Part shown: positions 27,463 through 35,697 of the stretch, one piece after another
How the letters are laid out: each line of letters begins with the position of its first letter
How positions within the stretch are numbered: the first letter of the stretch is position 1
Source of the DNA: CAIKXD01 sp035439485
Lineage (GTDB): Bacteria; Bacteroidota; Bacteroidia; UBA4408
DNA: 64,000 bases
NCBI GenBank assembly: GCA_035439485.1
Contig: DAORKI010000002.1
Coordinates: forward strand, 1 to 64,000
Direction of reading: 5' to 3'
Position numbers and translations under genes: made by a program
The notes under the pieces: model-generated
What the model was told of the DNA's origin: nothing
Database searches by the model: none
The model's input: only the letters and a program-made list of their open reading frames with translations

Positions 27463-28304
27463 GCTTGCGCCAAATAATTCTTGATGTCTTCCATCAACCA
27501 CATAGGGGTGCTTGTAGCTCCACAAATTCCAACGCTATTTTCCTTATCAAACCAATTTAAGTTAACTTCTTCTAAAGTTGAAACAAAATAACTTTGTGCA
27601 TTAACTTCCTTGCAAACATTATATAAAACTTTACCATTGCTTGATTTGGTTCCTGCTACAAAAACTATTTTATCGAATTTCTTGGCAAATTTTCTCAACT
27701 CATTGTCTCTATCAGCAACTTGAGTACAAATAGTATCATGTGCATTAACTTTTATGCCACGTTCACGCAAAATGTTTGTTATTTCATGAAATCTTTGTTT
27801 ACTTTTTGTAGTTTGCGTATAAACTGTAATTTCATCTGGAACCACTGCAGAATCTAACTCTGCCACATCAGCAAAAACAACACCTTTGTTTTGAATTTGA
27901 CCCATTAAACCTTCAACTTCTGCGTGTCCTTGTTTTCCGAATAGAAAAATATTTTCCTTGTTGTCAAAAGATTTTTTAATTCTATTCTGAAGTTTAAGCA
28001 CCACAGGACATGTAGCATCAATTAAAGTGATATTGTTTTCTATTGCAATTTGATAGGTTGAAGGTGGTTCACCATGAGCACGAATCAAAACATATTCATT
28101 CTTAATTGATGCCAATTGATTGTGATCAATAGTAATAAGGCCCAATTTTTTGAGTCTTTTTACTTCTTCGTCATTATGCACTATATCTCCTAAGCAAAAA
28201 AGATAACCTTGTGTATCTAAAATTTCTTCAGCCATTTCAATGGCATAAACAACTCCAAAACAAAATCCTGAGTGGTTGTCGATTGTAAGATTTAGGTTTA
28301 ACAT
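27459..28304 (-). CDS. ispH: 4-hydroxy-3-methylbut-2-enyl diphosphate reductase
   Basis: A 281-residue iron-sulfur enzyme catalysing the last step of the MEP isoprenoid pathway, giving IPP and DMAPP. The three Cys ligands of the [4Fe-4S] cluster are C15 (HSGFCFGV), C99 (DATCPVV) and C193 (DTICTQVADR). HxxG-type substrate residues are visible at VHNDEEV, IRAHGEPP and GKQGHAEV, and GATSTP is near the end. The start is 4 bp downstream of the preceding gene of the carotenoid operon. I therefore read ispH as the last gene of that operon, which would raise precursor supply together with phytoene synthesis. Confidence 0.95.
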   Translation of the reverse strand: MLNLNLTIDNHSGFCFGVVYAIEMAEEILDTQGYLFCLGDIVHNDEEVKRLKKLGLITIDHNQLASIKNEYVLIRAHGEPPSTYQIAIENNITLIDATCPVVLKLQNRIKKSFDNKENIFLFGKQGHAEVEGLMGQIQNKGVVFADVAELDSAVVPDEITVYTQTTKSKQRFHEITNILRERGIKVNAHDTICTQVADRDNELRKFAKKFDKIVFVAGTKSSNGKVLYNVCKEVNAQSYFVSTLEEVNLNWFDKENSVGICGATSTPMWLMEDIKNYLAQA

Positions 28305-28308
28305 GGCC

Positions 28309-28863
28309 TTAACTTTTAGATGTATTAAATGTGGCTATTAAATTCAATAACAATATTTTTTCTTCTTTGTTGCAATACTTGCTTTGGTATAATTTACCTG
28401 CGAATACTTTATACATGGAATATTGATCTGACTCTGTTCTTCCTTTTATTAATCCATTTATGATGACATTTTTGTCTTCTTCAAGATGCTTACTTATACC
28501 TAAATATCTAGGCAATTCAGATTCAACAGAAAAGCGCATAAATCGTATTTCAATATCATTTTTATTTTGAACAACAGCGGAATTTAGTTTGTTTAAAGCA
28601 CTATTTACATAGTTCATTTTAGTTAAAGGATTAAAGCTATGTTTGGCCAACAATGCCTCAGTAGCACCCAAATAGGCATACTGTAAGCTATTAGAGGATG
28701 GTGCAGATTTTGCTAGTGTTTTATATAAGAAATTAGCTTTCTCCTCATTATCAATAGCAAGATTGAACTCTCTTCTGATAAAATTAATATCAAAAGCATT
28801 GATGTTGAGTGCGTGTAAACTATTGCACAAATGCATAAATAATATTAAACTCAACATTTTCAT
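28309..28863 (-). CDS. Uncharacterised, probably exported protein embedded in the carotenoid operon
   Basis: A 184-residue protein with a hydrophobic N-terminus (MKMLSLILFMHLCNSLHAL) that looks like a signal peptide. The mature part is helical with TPR-like spacing: residues 30-60 (FNLAIDNEEKANFLYKTLAK), 62-80 (YAYLGATEALLAKHSF), 85-105 (MNYVNSALNKLNSAV) and 107-120 (KNDIEIRFMRFSVESEL). No catalytic motif is visible. It is 2 bp from the end of crtB and 4 bp before ispH, which implies a transcript shared with them. I do not recognise a named family. A periplasmic role linked to carotenoid placement or envelope state is only a guess from position. Confidence 0.75.
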   Translation of the reverse strand: MKMLSLILFMHLCNSLHALNINAFDINFIRREFNLAIDNEEKANFLYKTLAKSAPSSNSLQYAYLGATEALLAKHSFNPLTKMNYVNSALNKLNSAVVQNKNDIEIRFMRFSVESELPRYLGISKHLEEDKNVIINGLIKGRTESDQYSMYKVFAGKLYQSKYCNKEEKILLLNLIATFNTSKS

Positions 28864-28865
28864 AG

Positions 28866-29708
28866 TTAAAGTATATTAAGAGTGTGTTGCAAATAGCATC
28901 TCACAATTAAAGCATACTTTCTAAAATCAGGAATTCTAATTCGCTCAGAAAGAATCTTGCTTGCTGATAATGACTTAATTTTAGTAAATAATGCGTAATA
29001 ATAAACGTATGCGACATATACTCCAAACCTTGCACCATAGGGCAATTGTTTTATACCTTCAAGACCTATTTTAAAATCTTGTTCAATTTCTAATTCAATT
29101 TGATTCTTTTTTTGCTCATTAAATTTATCCAATTCAAATCCCGGAAAATAAGCACGCCCTAATAAAAAATAATCAGCTTTTAAATCGCGCAAAAAATTAA
29201 TTTTTTGAAAAGCTGCACCTAATTTCATGGCCTGAGGTTTTAGTTGTTGATAGTACTTTTCATCACCTTCGGTAAAAACACGTAAACACATTAAACCCAC
29301 CACCTCTGCTGAACCTAAAATATAATTTTCATAAGTTATTTGCTCATATTCCTTATTATTTAAATCCATTTTCATACTAAGCAAAAACTTATCAATTAAA
29401 TCAGCTTCTATGTTGTATTGATTTACAACTTGTTGAAAGCTATTTAATACAGGATTCAAACTAATTTTTTCATCAATGGCACGATATGTATCTTGCTCAA
29501 AACGATTCATTAAATCAAGTTTATTATGCTCGTGAAAGGTATCCACAATTTCATCGGCAAATCTTACAAAACCATATATTCCATAAATTGGGTCACGAAA
29601 CTTTTTGTTAAGCGATAATATACCTAATGAAAACGAGGTACTATAGCTTTGTGTAGTAATTTTGCTACACTTAAAACTGTTTTTGTGGTATAATGCTTTT
29701 TGGTCCAT
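28866..29708 (-). CDS. crtB: Phytoene (or diapophytoene) synthase
   Basis: A 280-residue squalene/phytoene synthase-family enzyme joining two C20 (or C15) prenyl diphosphates head to head. The first Asp-rich motif is GFVRFADEIVD (D52-x3-D56). The second is QKINFLRDLKAD (residues 168-179), matching the NxLRDxxxD pattern. The length is normal. The gene starts 6 bp after crtI and is followed after 2 bp by the unknown exported protein. Head-to-head chain length cannot be told from sequence alone. With crtI alongside, carotenoid synthesis is the reading. Confidence 0.93.
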   Translation of the reverse strand: MDQKALYHKNSFKCSKITTQSYSTSFSLGILSLNKKFRDPIYGIYGFVRFADEIVDTFHEHNKLDLMNRFEQDTYRAIDEKISLNPVLNSFQQVVNQYNIEADLIDKFLLSMKMDLNNKEYEQITYENYILGSAEVVGLMCLRVFTEGDEKYYQQLKPQAMKLGAAFQKINFLRDLKADYFLLGRAYFPGFELDKFNEQKKNQIELEIEQDFKIGLEGIKQLPYGARFGVYVAYVYYYALFTKIKSLSASKILSERIRIPDFRKYALIVRCYLQHTLNIL

Positions 29709-29714
29709 TATATG

Positions 29715-31187
29715 TTAATTATTTTTATTTATTTCTTTAGCAACTACTTCTCCCGATATCAAAGATGGCGGTACTCCTGGTCCTGGCACGGTGAGTTGTC
29801 CTGTAAAATATAAATTATTCAGTTTTTTACTTTTCAAACTTGGTTTTAAAATTGCTGTTTGCATTAAAGTGTTGGCCAAACCATATGCATTACCTTTGAA
29901 AGAATGGTAATCTTCTATAAAATTTTTATGCGCATAACTTTTATTGAAAATAATATATGGTTTAATTGATTGTTCCGTCAAACTTTCTAATCTGTTCATT
30001 ACTATGTTGAAATACTTTTCTCTAACTTCTTCTGTATCTTCAATGTCGGGCGCCACAGGAATTAATATAAACAAATTTTCCATTCCTGATGGTGCAACAC
30101 TTGAATCGGTTATGGACGGACAACTTACATAAAATAAAGGCTTAGAAGGCCATTGTGGCTTATCATAAATTTCTACAGCATGTTGCGCAAAGTCTTCATC
30201 AAAAAAAAGATTATGATGTTTAAGACCCTTCAACTTTTTATTAATTCCAAGATAAAATATCAGTGAAGATGGTGCCATGGTTCGCTTATTCCAATATTCA
30301 CTACTATAATTTCTATAGGTTGAGGGTAAAACTTTTTGATCAATGTGATGATAATCGGCACCAGAAATAACAATATCACAATCAATTTTATTGTTTAAAG
30401 TATTTACGCTTATAATCTTACCATTTTCAATATCAAATCCTTTTACTTCGGCATTGTATTTCATTTTAACACCTAATGAACTTGCTAATGATACTATTCC
30501 CTCAACAATTTTATACATGCCTCCCATTGGATACCAAGTACCTAATTTAATATCTGCATAGTTCATTAAACTATATAAGGCAGGAGTTTCTTGTGGTTTG
30601 GCTCCTAAGAACAAAACAGGAAATTCTAACAAACTAATAATTTTAGGATGAGAGAAATACTTCCTTACATGAGAGCTATGAGAAGTGAACAAATCAAGTT
30701 TCATTAAGCCTTTAAAAAAGTCTATAGTCATAAACTCCGTTAGACTTCTTCCTGGCTTAAATACCAAATCTTTTATTCCTACTTCATACTTCACTTCAGC
30801 TTCTTTAAGAAACATAGTTAATTTTTTCTCTGCCCCTTGCTCAATACTTTCCAGAAATTTACCTAATTCTGTTATGGTTGATGGTATATTCCATTGCTCA
30901 TTTTTACTATAAATTACTTGGTATGATGGATTTAACCTAACTAATGAATAATAATCTTCCACACTTTTACCAAATGCAGCAAAAAATCTATCAAATACAT
31001 CTGGCATCCAATACCAGCTTGGTCCCATGTCAAATACAAATCCATTTACCTCAAATTTTCTTGCCCTGCCTCCTGGGCTTGAATTTTTTTCAAGTATAGT
31101 TACATCATGACCTGCCTTAGCCATAAAACAAGCTGCTGATAGTCCAGCGAAACCTGAACCAATAACTATAACTTTTTTCTTATTCAT
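29715..31187 (-). CDS. crtI: Phytoene desaturase
   Basis: A 490-residue FAD-dependent carotenoid desaturase. The dinucleotide-binding motif VIGSGFAGLSAACFMAKAG is at residues 8-26, followed by LEKNSSPGGRARKFEVNGF and FDMGPSWYWMP. The C-terminal signature LTVPGPGVPPSLISGEVVAK is complete. It introduces double bonds into phytoene to give neurosporene or lycopene. No cyclase (crtY), hydroxylase (crtZ) or ketolase (crtW) gene is present in the window, so the final pigment depends on genes elsewhere. It lies 32 bp downstream of the sigma factor gene in the same direction. Confidence 0.95.
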   Translation of the reverse strand: MNKKKVIVIGSGFAGLSAACFMAKAGHDVTILEKNSSPGGRARKFEVNGFVFDMGPSWYWMPDVFDRFFAAFGKSVEDYYSLVRLNPSYQVIYSKNEQWNIPSTITELGKFLESIEQGAEKKLTMFLKEAEVKYEVGIKDLVFKPGRSLTEFMTIDFFKGLMKLDLFTSHSSHVRKYFSHPKIISLLEFPVLFLGAKPQETPALYSLMNYADIKLGTWYPMGGMYKIVEGIVSLASSLGVKMKYNAEVKGFDIENGKIISVNTLNNKIDCDIVISGADYHHIDQKVLPSTYRNYSSEYWNKRTMAPSSLIFYLGINKKLKGLKHHNLFFDEDFAQHAVEIYDKPQWPSKPLFYVSCPSITDSSVAPSGMENLFILIPVAPDIEDTEEVREKYFNIVMNRLESLTEQSIKPYIIFNKSYAHKNFIEDYHSFKGNAYGLANTLMQTAILKPSLKSKKLNNLYFTGQLTVPGPGVPPSLISGEVVAKEINKNN

Positions 31188-31219
31188 TTAATACTAGGTA
31201 ATTCTTACAAATTTGAAAC

Positions 31220-31723
31220 TTATCTGAAATCCTTCAAGTCATGCATAAGCTGCTTTCTTGCTAAAAATATCCTACTTTTAACAGTTCCAATTGGCAGATT
31301 AAATTGGTCCGCTATTTCTTTGTATTTATAACCTTCAAAAAACATTTTGAATGGCACTCTTAAATCATCGTTCAAAGATTCAATAGCAAAATTAATATCT
31401 TTCATTGAAATTTGTGAAACAGGGGAAGATACTCCACTATTTTGTGGAATATTCATAAAATACAAATCTTTGGTGTTATCTATCACCTGGTTCACCTTTA
31501 TTGCCTTGCGATAATTATTAATAAAGGTGTTTTTCATAATAGTATACAACCATGCTTTTAAATTTGTTGCATCTGTAAACTTGTCTTTATATACTAAAGC
31601 CTTCATTATAGTGTCTTGCAGTAAATCTTTAGCGTCTTCTGTGTTAGAAGTGAGGCTTAAGGCAAAATAACCTAATGCTGACTTAAAATTTAAAACTTGC
31701 TTATTGAATTCGAGAGTTGACAT
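31220..31723 (-). CDS. ECF-type RNA polymerase sigma-70 factor heading the carotenoid operon
   Basis: A 167-residue sigma factor from the ATG at 31721-31723 (MSTLEFNKQVLNF). A frame from 31765 would begin upstream of the promoter, so I reject it. Region 2 includes TEDAKDLLQDTIMKALVY and LKAWLYTIMKNTFINNYRKA; region 4 includes FEGYKYKEIADQFNLPIGTVKSRIFLARKQL. There is no neighbouring anti-sigma gene, which is unusual for ECF factors with membrane anti-sigmas. A MerR-family regulator with a B12 domain lies upstream, as in the LitR/LitS arrangement of actinomycetes. The likely role is to drive crt transcription or autoregulation. Confidence 0.9.
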   Translation of the reverse strand: MSTLEFNKQVLNFKSALGYFALSLTSNTEDAKDLLQDTIMKALVYKDKFTDATNLKAWLYTIMKNTFINNYRKAIKVNQVIDNTKDLYFMNIPQNSGVSSPVSQISMKDINFAIESLNDDLRVPFKMFFEGYKYKEIADQFNLPIGTVKSRIFLARKQLMHDLKDFR

Positions 31724-31741
31724 AGTATTTTTTTTGTGGAA

Positions 31742-31773
31742 CAAATATACTATTTCTTTAAACATTTTACAAA
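31742..31773 (-). promoter_or_regulatory. Carotenoid operon promoter with an internal TAAACATT operator-like octamer
   Basis: On the minus strand the sequence reads TTTG (31770-31773), a 20-bp spacer, then TATATTTG (31742-31749), which fits the Bacteroidota consensus TTTG-N18-20-TAnnTTTG. The spacer contains AATGTTTA (TAAACATT on the plus strand, 31759-31766), an octamer repeated in the upstream regulator's promoter. The predicted transcript has a leader of only about 10-15 nt before the sigma ATG. MerR proteins often bind in this spacer, and CarH-type ones repress from there, so this is a good candidate operator. Confidence 0.7.
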
Positions 31774-32186
31774 TTTAATTATTGTTAAAATATTATTTGT
31801 TTATTTTATCTGTTATTTTATTAAACATTATTAAATAACTCGTAGTTCAATCTAAATTTTACTGGATGAGCTTTTATGCTTTAATTTTAAACCTATTTAT
31901 CATTCTTTTGCATTTAAATAAATAAGTGCATATTCATAATTGTTATCTTTTAAATGAAAAGTTGAGCCTGAGCAATGGTATTTAAACTTTTACATTAATA
32001 AAAAAGTCCAGGGTTGTTTTAAAAATTTATCCCTAATTTCAAAGAAATTAATGGCTAAAATTCAAGATGCAATTTAAAAAATGACCAAATCAACACGGTT
32101 TAGTGTTCATGGAATTAAAAAAACATTAAAGGATTATGGTGTACTATTATAAACTATTGCATGTTAGATTCAATCCAATGAATATA
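31774..32186. other. AT-rich intergenic region between the sigma factor and MerR/B12 regulator genes
   Basis: About 410 bp without a convincing gene. It contains a second TAAACATT at 31822-31829, about 50 bp upstream of the sigma promoter. A 23-codon open frame on the plus strand near 32080 has no supporting features. The stretch is long for this compact genome and may hold more regulatory sites or a small RNA, but I see no stable hairpin followed by a T tract. Confidence 0.6.
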
Positions 32187-33065
32187 TTATGCACCAACAA
32201 ATCCCAATAATTCTTGAGGGGATTTAAATAGCTTTACTTTGGAGGGTAATGATACAGCAGCATGTTGAAATTGATAGCCCGATACAAAAATACCGTGGTT
32301 TGGAAAATCCCTACTTAGTTTTTCGATATAATCTTCCACCCCCATATCAGCAAGTGAACAAGTAATAACTGTGATAAGGAAATCTGGATGATGTAAATCA
32401 GCTACCATTTTAATGTCACTATAAGGCACCGATTGACCAAGATAGATGGTTTTAAATCCATTTTTCTTCAAAAAATAATTTGCAAATAACAGGCTAATTT
32501 CATGCAACTCATTCTCTGGCAGATATAATAAACATTTGCCTTTGTAATGAGCACTGCCATTACTAATGCCATCAATAGCTGCGATCAACTTTTGTCGAAC
32601 CAAATTAGAAATAAAATGCTCTTGAGCTGGGCTTATAGAGTTAGTTAACCACAGCACCCCAACTTTTGCCATAAAAGGGTGAATAATTTCTAAAAATGTT
32701 TTCTCAAAACCCGAACGCAAAATATTTGAAGATAAAAATTTCTCAAACCGCTCTTCATCCATTTCTGTCATGGCAATAATTAGGTTATCGATTTGCACAC
32801 TGACATCAAAATTACTTTCAGTAACTTCTAAAACTGATGCCACAATTTCCTTTTTGGGCATTTGTGCAATTTTCGATATTTTATAACCGCAATTATTTAA
32901 AATGCCTATGTTTAATAGCCATTTCAAATCTTCATCATTATAATTTCGAATGTTGGTTTCTGATCTATTGGGATTAATAATATTATATCGTTGCTCCCAA
33001 ATTCTTATGGTATGGGCTTTGATTCCCGAAATTCTCTCTAAATCCTTTATTGAATAAGACGACAC
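32187..33065 (-). CDS. MerR-family regulator with B12-binding domain (CarH/LitR-like)
   Basis: A 292-residue protein starting with GTG (33063-33065). Residues 1-75 are a MerR winged helix (SIKDLERISGIKAHTIRIWEQRY). Residues 90-165 match the cobalamin-binding four-helix cap, with the Wx9EH motif of light-sensing B12 regulators: W139, E149, H150. The B12 Rossmann domain follows, with E186-L-H188 at the lower-ligand ExH position. In Thermus CarH, the residue after Trp131 is His132, which ligates cobalt after light; here it is Leu140. The protein probably represses the adjacent ECF/crt operon and responds to B12, and possibly to light. It lies upstream of the operon, on the same strand, about 460 bp away. 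Confidence 0.88.
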   Translation of the reverse strand: MSSYSIKDLERISGIKAHTIRIWEQRYNIINPNRSETNIRNYNDEDLKWLLNIGILNNCGYKISKIAQMPKKEIVASVLEVTESNFDVSVQIDNLIIAMTEMDEERFEKFLSSNILRSGFEKTFLEIIHPFMAKVGVLWLTNSISPAQEHFISNLVRQKLIAAIDGISNGSAHYKGKCLLYLPENELHEISLLFANYFLKKNGFKTIYLGQSVPYSDIKMVADLHHPDFLITVITCSLADMGVEDYIEKLSRDFPNHGIFVSGYQFQHAAVSLPSKVKLFKSPQELLGFVGA

Positions 33066-33103
33066 TTTAAGTTTATTTAATTGTTTTTAGTGGATAATAA
33101 CAA

Positions 33104-33130
33104 TAAACATTAAACATTAAATAATGTTTA
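33104..33130. promoter_or_regulatory. Inverted and direct repeat operator-like site upstream of the MerR/B12 regulator
   Basis: The plus strand reads TAAACAT twice in direct repeat (33104-33110, 33111-33117). The second copy also forms a perfect inverted repeat, TAAACATTA-AA-TAATGTTTA (33111-33130). The octamer TAAACATT occurs here three times counting both strands, and twice at the crt operon promoter. A dimeric MerR-type protein fits such a site, so this is a candidate autoregulatory operator 39-65 bp from the GTG start. Confidence 0.65.
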
Positions 33131-33177
33131 AAAAACCATAAATAAATTTAGCAAATTAAGTTTTTTAATAACCTAGT

Positions 33178-33714
33178 TTATGCTTTGCCTTCTTTACCTC
33201 CGCTTTGCTCATTGGTTACATTGGTAGCTGCCATAGCACCCAAATCACGGTCAAAAAAGTAAATTCCTCCCTTGTCTGAACCAATTAGTTTCAATTTATC
33301 TAAAACATTTCTTGCTAATGATTCTTCTTCAATTTGCTCCGAAACATACCATTGCAAAAAGTTGTGGGTAGTGTAATCTTTTTCTTGTAAACAAATATCT
33401 ACTAATTTATTAATTTCGTTTGAAACATGAATTTCATGTTTTAATATTTGCTCAAACACTACGTTTAATGATTTAAAGTCTTTATCGGGCTGACGCAAAG
33501 CAGGAATTAATGCATGACCACCTCTTTCATTGACAAACTTCACCAATTTAATCATATGAAAACGCTCCTCGTCTGAATGTTTAAATAAAAAGGCAGCTAC
33601 TCCATTAAAACTTTTGGTTTCGGCCCATGATGCCATTGATAAATACAACTGCGAAGAGGCAGCTTCAAGTTCAATTTGCTTGTTGATTGCTGATTCAATT
33701 TTTTTAGATAACAT
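33178..33714 (-). CDS. Ferritin (non-heme, FtnA-type)
   Basis: A 178-residue four-helix iron-storage protein. The ferroxidase residues can be read in ELEAASSQLYLSMASWAE (Glu and Tyr), HSDEERFHMIKLV (E-x-x-H) and later EQIEEESLARNVL. The C-terminal tail is slightly extended (GAMAATNVTNEQSGGKEGKA). It stores iron as a 24-mer. It lies 63 bp downstream of mgtE on the same strand, so a shared transcript is possible, but ferritin is usually transcribed alone. Confidence 0.94.
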   Translation of the reverse strand: MLSKKIESAINKQIELEAASSQLYLSMASWAETKSFNGVAAFLFKHSDEERFHMIKLVKFVNERGGHALIPALRQPDKDFKSLNVVFEQILKHEIHVSNEINKLVDICLQEKDYTTHNFLQWYVSEQIEEESLARNVLDKLKLIGSDKGGIYFFDRDLGAMAATNVTNEQSGGKEGKA

Positions 33715-33777
33715 AGGAAAGTGATTTAATTTGTTTCAAATATAATTCGATTTTGAATATGTATAATAACAACATCA

Positions 33778-35148
33778 TTATAATAATGTTCCTTTTAAAA
33801 ATAGCAAAGCGAAAGTAAAATAAATTAATAATCCTGTAACATCTACCAAGGTTGCAACAAAGGGTGCTGAAGATGTTGCTGGATCAGCTCCTAATTTCTT
33901 TAATGCTATAGGCAACATGCTACCCATGAGTGTTCCCCACATTACAATCCCTAATAGTGAAAAACTAACGGTTGCTGCTATCCCAAACCAGTGAACTCCA
34001 TATACATGTGTAAAATAATTCCACATGCCAATTCTAATAAATCCTATAATGGCAAGTATTAAACCCAAGGCAAAACCCGAAATTATTTCACGCTTTAATA
34101 CACGCCACCAATCATTAATGGTTATTTCTCCTAGTGCCATTGCTCTTATAATTAAGGTGGCTGCTTGAGAACCAGAATTTCCTCCACTACTAACAATTAA
34201 TGGCACAAATAGAGCGAGTACTACTGCTTTTGCAATTTCATCTTCAAAAAAAGCCATTGCACTTGCTGTTAATAATTCACCAAAAAACAACACAATTAAC
34301 CACACCGCTCTTTTTCTTATCATTAAAGGAATAGGAACATCCATGTAGGGTTCTTCTAAAGCTTCCACCCCACCAATTTTTTGAATATCTTCGGTGTCTT
34401 CTTCCTTTGACAAACGCAACACATCATCCATTGTAACAATACCTAACAACAATCCATTTTTATCAACAACTGGTAAGGCAACTCTATTATTTTTACTGAA
34501 TACATTAATAGCAACTTCTTCATCATCAAGTACTGATAGTGCTGTGTAGCGACCATCAATTATTTCTTGAAGTTGCGTTTCGGGATGTGCAATTAATATT
34601 TCTCGTACTTTTATGTCATCAACTAATATTCCTTTGTCGTCAATAATATAAATTACATTTAATGTCTCAGAATTTTCACCATATTTTCTAATAAAATTCA
34701 ATACATCATTCACTGTCCAATTTGCTTTAACGGCAATATAATCAGGTGTCATTAATCTCCCAATTGAATTTTCGGGATATCCAAGTAAATTTAATGCCAC
34801 AGTTCTTTCACTCAAAGTGAGTAACTTTAAATGCTTGTTCAACATCTCATTGTCTAGCTCCTGAAATAAAGCTGTTCGTTTATCAGGACTCATGTCATTT
34901 ATGATGAGAGTAACCAATTTGTTTGGTAGCAAATCAAGTAAAGCTATTTGAAAATTAATATCCAATAATTCGTATGAAGCAAATGCTATATCACGGTCAA
35001 TGGCTTTAAAAACAAGTAGCAAATTCTCCTCTTCTAAGTGATTCAGCAAATCGGCAATTTCTTCGGCACTATACTCCGAAAGAAAGTCTTTCAAGCCCTT
35101 TTTATCACGGGCGTCTAAAAAAGCTTTTATTTCGGAGGTTTCAATCAT
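33778..35148 (-). CDS. mgtE: Magnesium transporter MgtE
   Basis: A 456-residue Mg2+ channel with the standard order. The N-terminal helical domain covers residues 1-125 (LNHLEEENLLLVFKAIDRD). A CBS pair covers residues 130-250 (SIGRLMTPDYIAVKANWTV, then LPVVDKNGLLLGIVTMDDVL). Five transmembrane helices cover residues 275-455, with the pore-lining VSSGGNSGSQAATLIIRA and ADPATSSAPFVATLVDVTG. The acidic cytoplasmic domains gate the pore by Mg2+. The gene follows gtrA by 5 bp in the hldD-gtrA-mgtE set. Confidence 0.95.
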   Translation of the reverse strand: MIETSEIKAFLDARDKKGLKDFLSEYSAEEIADLLNHLEEENLLLVFKAIDRDIAFASYELLDINFQIALLDLLPNKLVTLIINDMSPDKRTALFQELDNEMLNKHLKLLTLSERTVALNLLGYPENSIGRLMTPDYIAVKANWTVNDVLNFIRKYGENSETLNVIYIIDDKGILVDDIKVREILIAHPETQLQEIIDGRYTALSVLDDEEVAINVFSKNNRVALPVVDKNGLLLGIVTMDDVLRLSKEEDTEDIQKIGGVEALEEPYMDVPIPLMIRKRAVWLIVLFFGELLTASAMAFFEDEIAKAVVLALFVPLIVSSGGNSGSQAATLIIRAMALGEITINDWWRVLKREIISGFALGLILAIIGFIRIGMWNYFTHVYGVHWFGIAATVSFSLLGIVMWGTLMGSMLPIALKKLGADPATSSAPFVATLVDVTGLLIYFTFALLFLKGTLL

Positions 35149-35153
35149 TTATA

Positions 35154-35687
35154 TTATAATTTAAATGAAAAAAACTTGTGGGCTGTAAAACTAAAAATAC
35201 CAATCGTAACAGCTGAAACTGCTCTTGAAATAGTAGCAAACCAGTGCAATTGTGCAGTTAAAAACCACATAAAATAATAATTACAAACCAATACTACTAT
35301 GGCAACCAAAATAAACCTAAGCAATTGCCATCTCGTTTTTGCTTCACTGTGGGTAAATACTAAAAACTTAGTAATTGCAAAATTTGTCAATAATCCACAA
35401 CTAAATCCGCATATCAAAGATAATGTTGGGGCTTTCAAAACCATTAACCCAAAAATTTCATGATTCTGTTGATGCAAAATTTTATTGAAAACCAGCCAAA
35501 ACACGAACACATCTACAATTGTAGCAGTCGCTGCAGCAAAAAAATATCTTACCACCCTTTGCTGCCACAAACTATCAATAACATTAATCCACCAATTTGC
35601 ATTAAAAATCTTAAACTCTGCAATTAGAGCCACAGTTTGTTTTGGACTCAATTTATTCTCTTTGTATGCAGCAATTCTTTTCATCAT
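35154..35687 (-). CDS. GtrA-family membrane protein
   Basis: A 177-residue protein with four transmembrane helices in the last 130 residues (VVRYFFAAATATIVDVFVFWLVFN, LICGFSCGLLTNFAITKFLVF). This is the GtrA/DPMS fold used to flip polyprenyl-linked sugars or to help anchor glycosyltransferases. The N-terminal 45 residues are a soluble extension. Either of two adjacent Met codons could be the start. It is 10 bp from hldD and 5 bp from mgtE, and hldD suggests a link to surface polysaccharide. The exact substrate is unknown. Confidence 0.85.
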   Translation of the reverse strand: MMKRIAAYKENKLSPKQTVALIAEFKIFNANWWINVIDSLWQQRVVRYFFAAATATIVDVFVFWLVFNKILHQQNHEIFGLMVLKAPTLSLICGFSCGLLTNFAITKFLVFTHSEAKTRWQLLRFILVAIVVLVCNYYFMWFLTAQLHWFATISRAVSAVTIGIFSFTAHKFFSFKL

Positions 35688-35697
35688 AAACTATGCA

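Noticed and set aside
32080..32151. A 23-codon plus-strand frame in the sigma-regulator intergenic region
   Set aside because: Too short, with no promoter, ribosome-binding site or recognisable motif. Its position could instead fit regulatory DNA.
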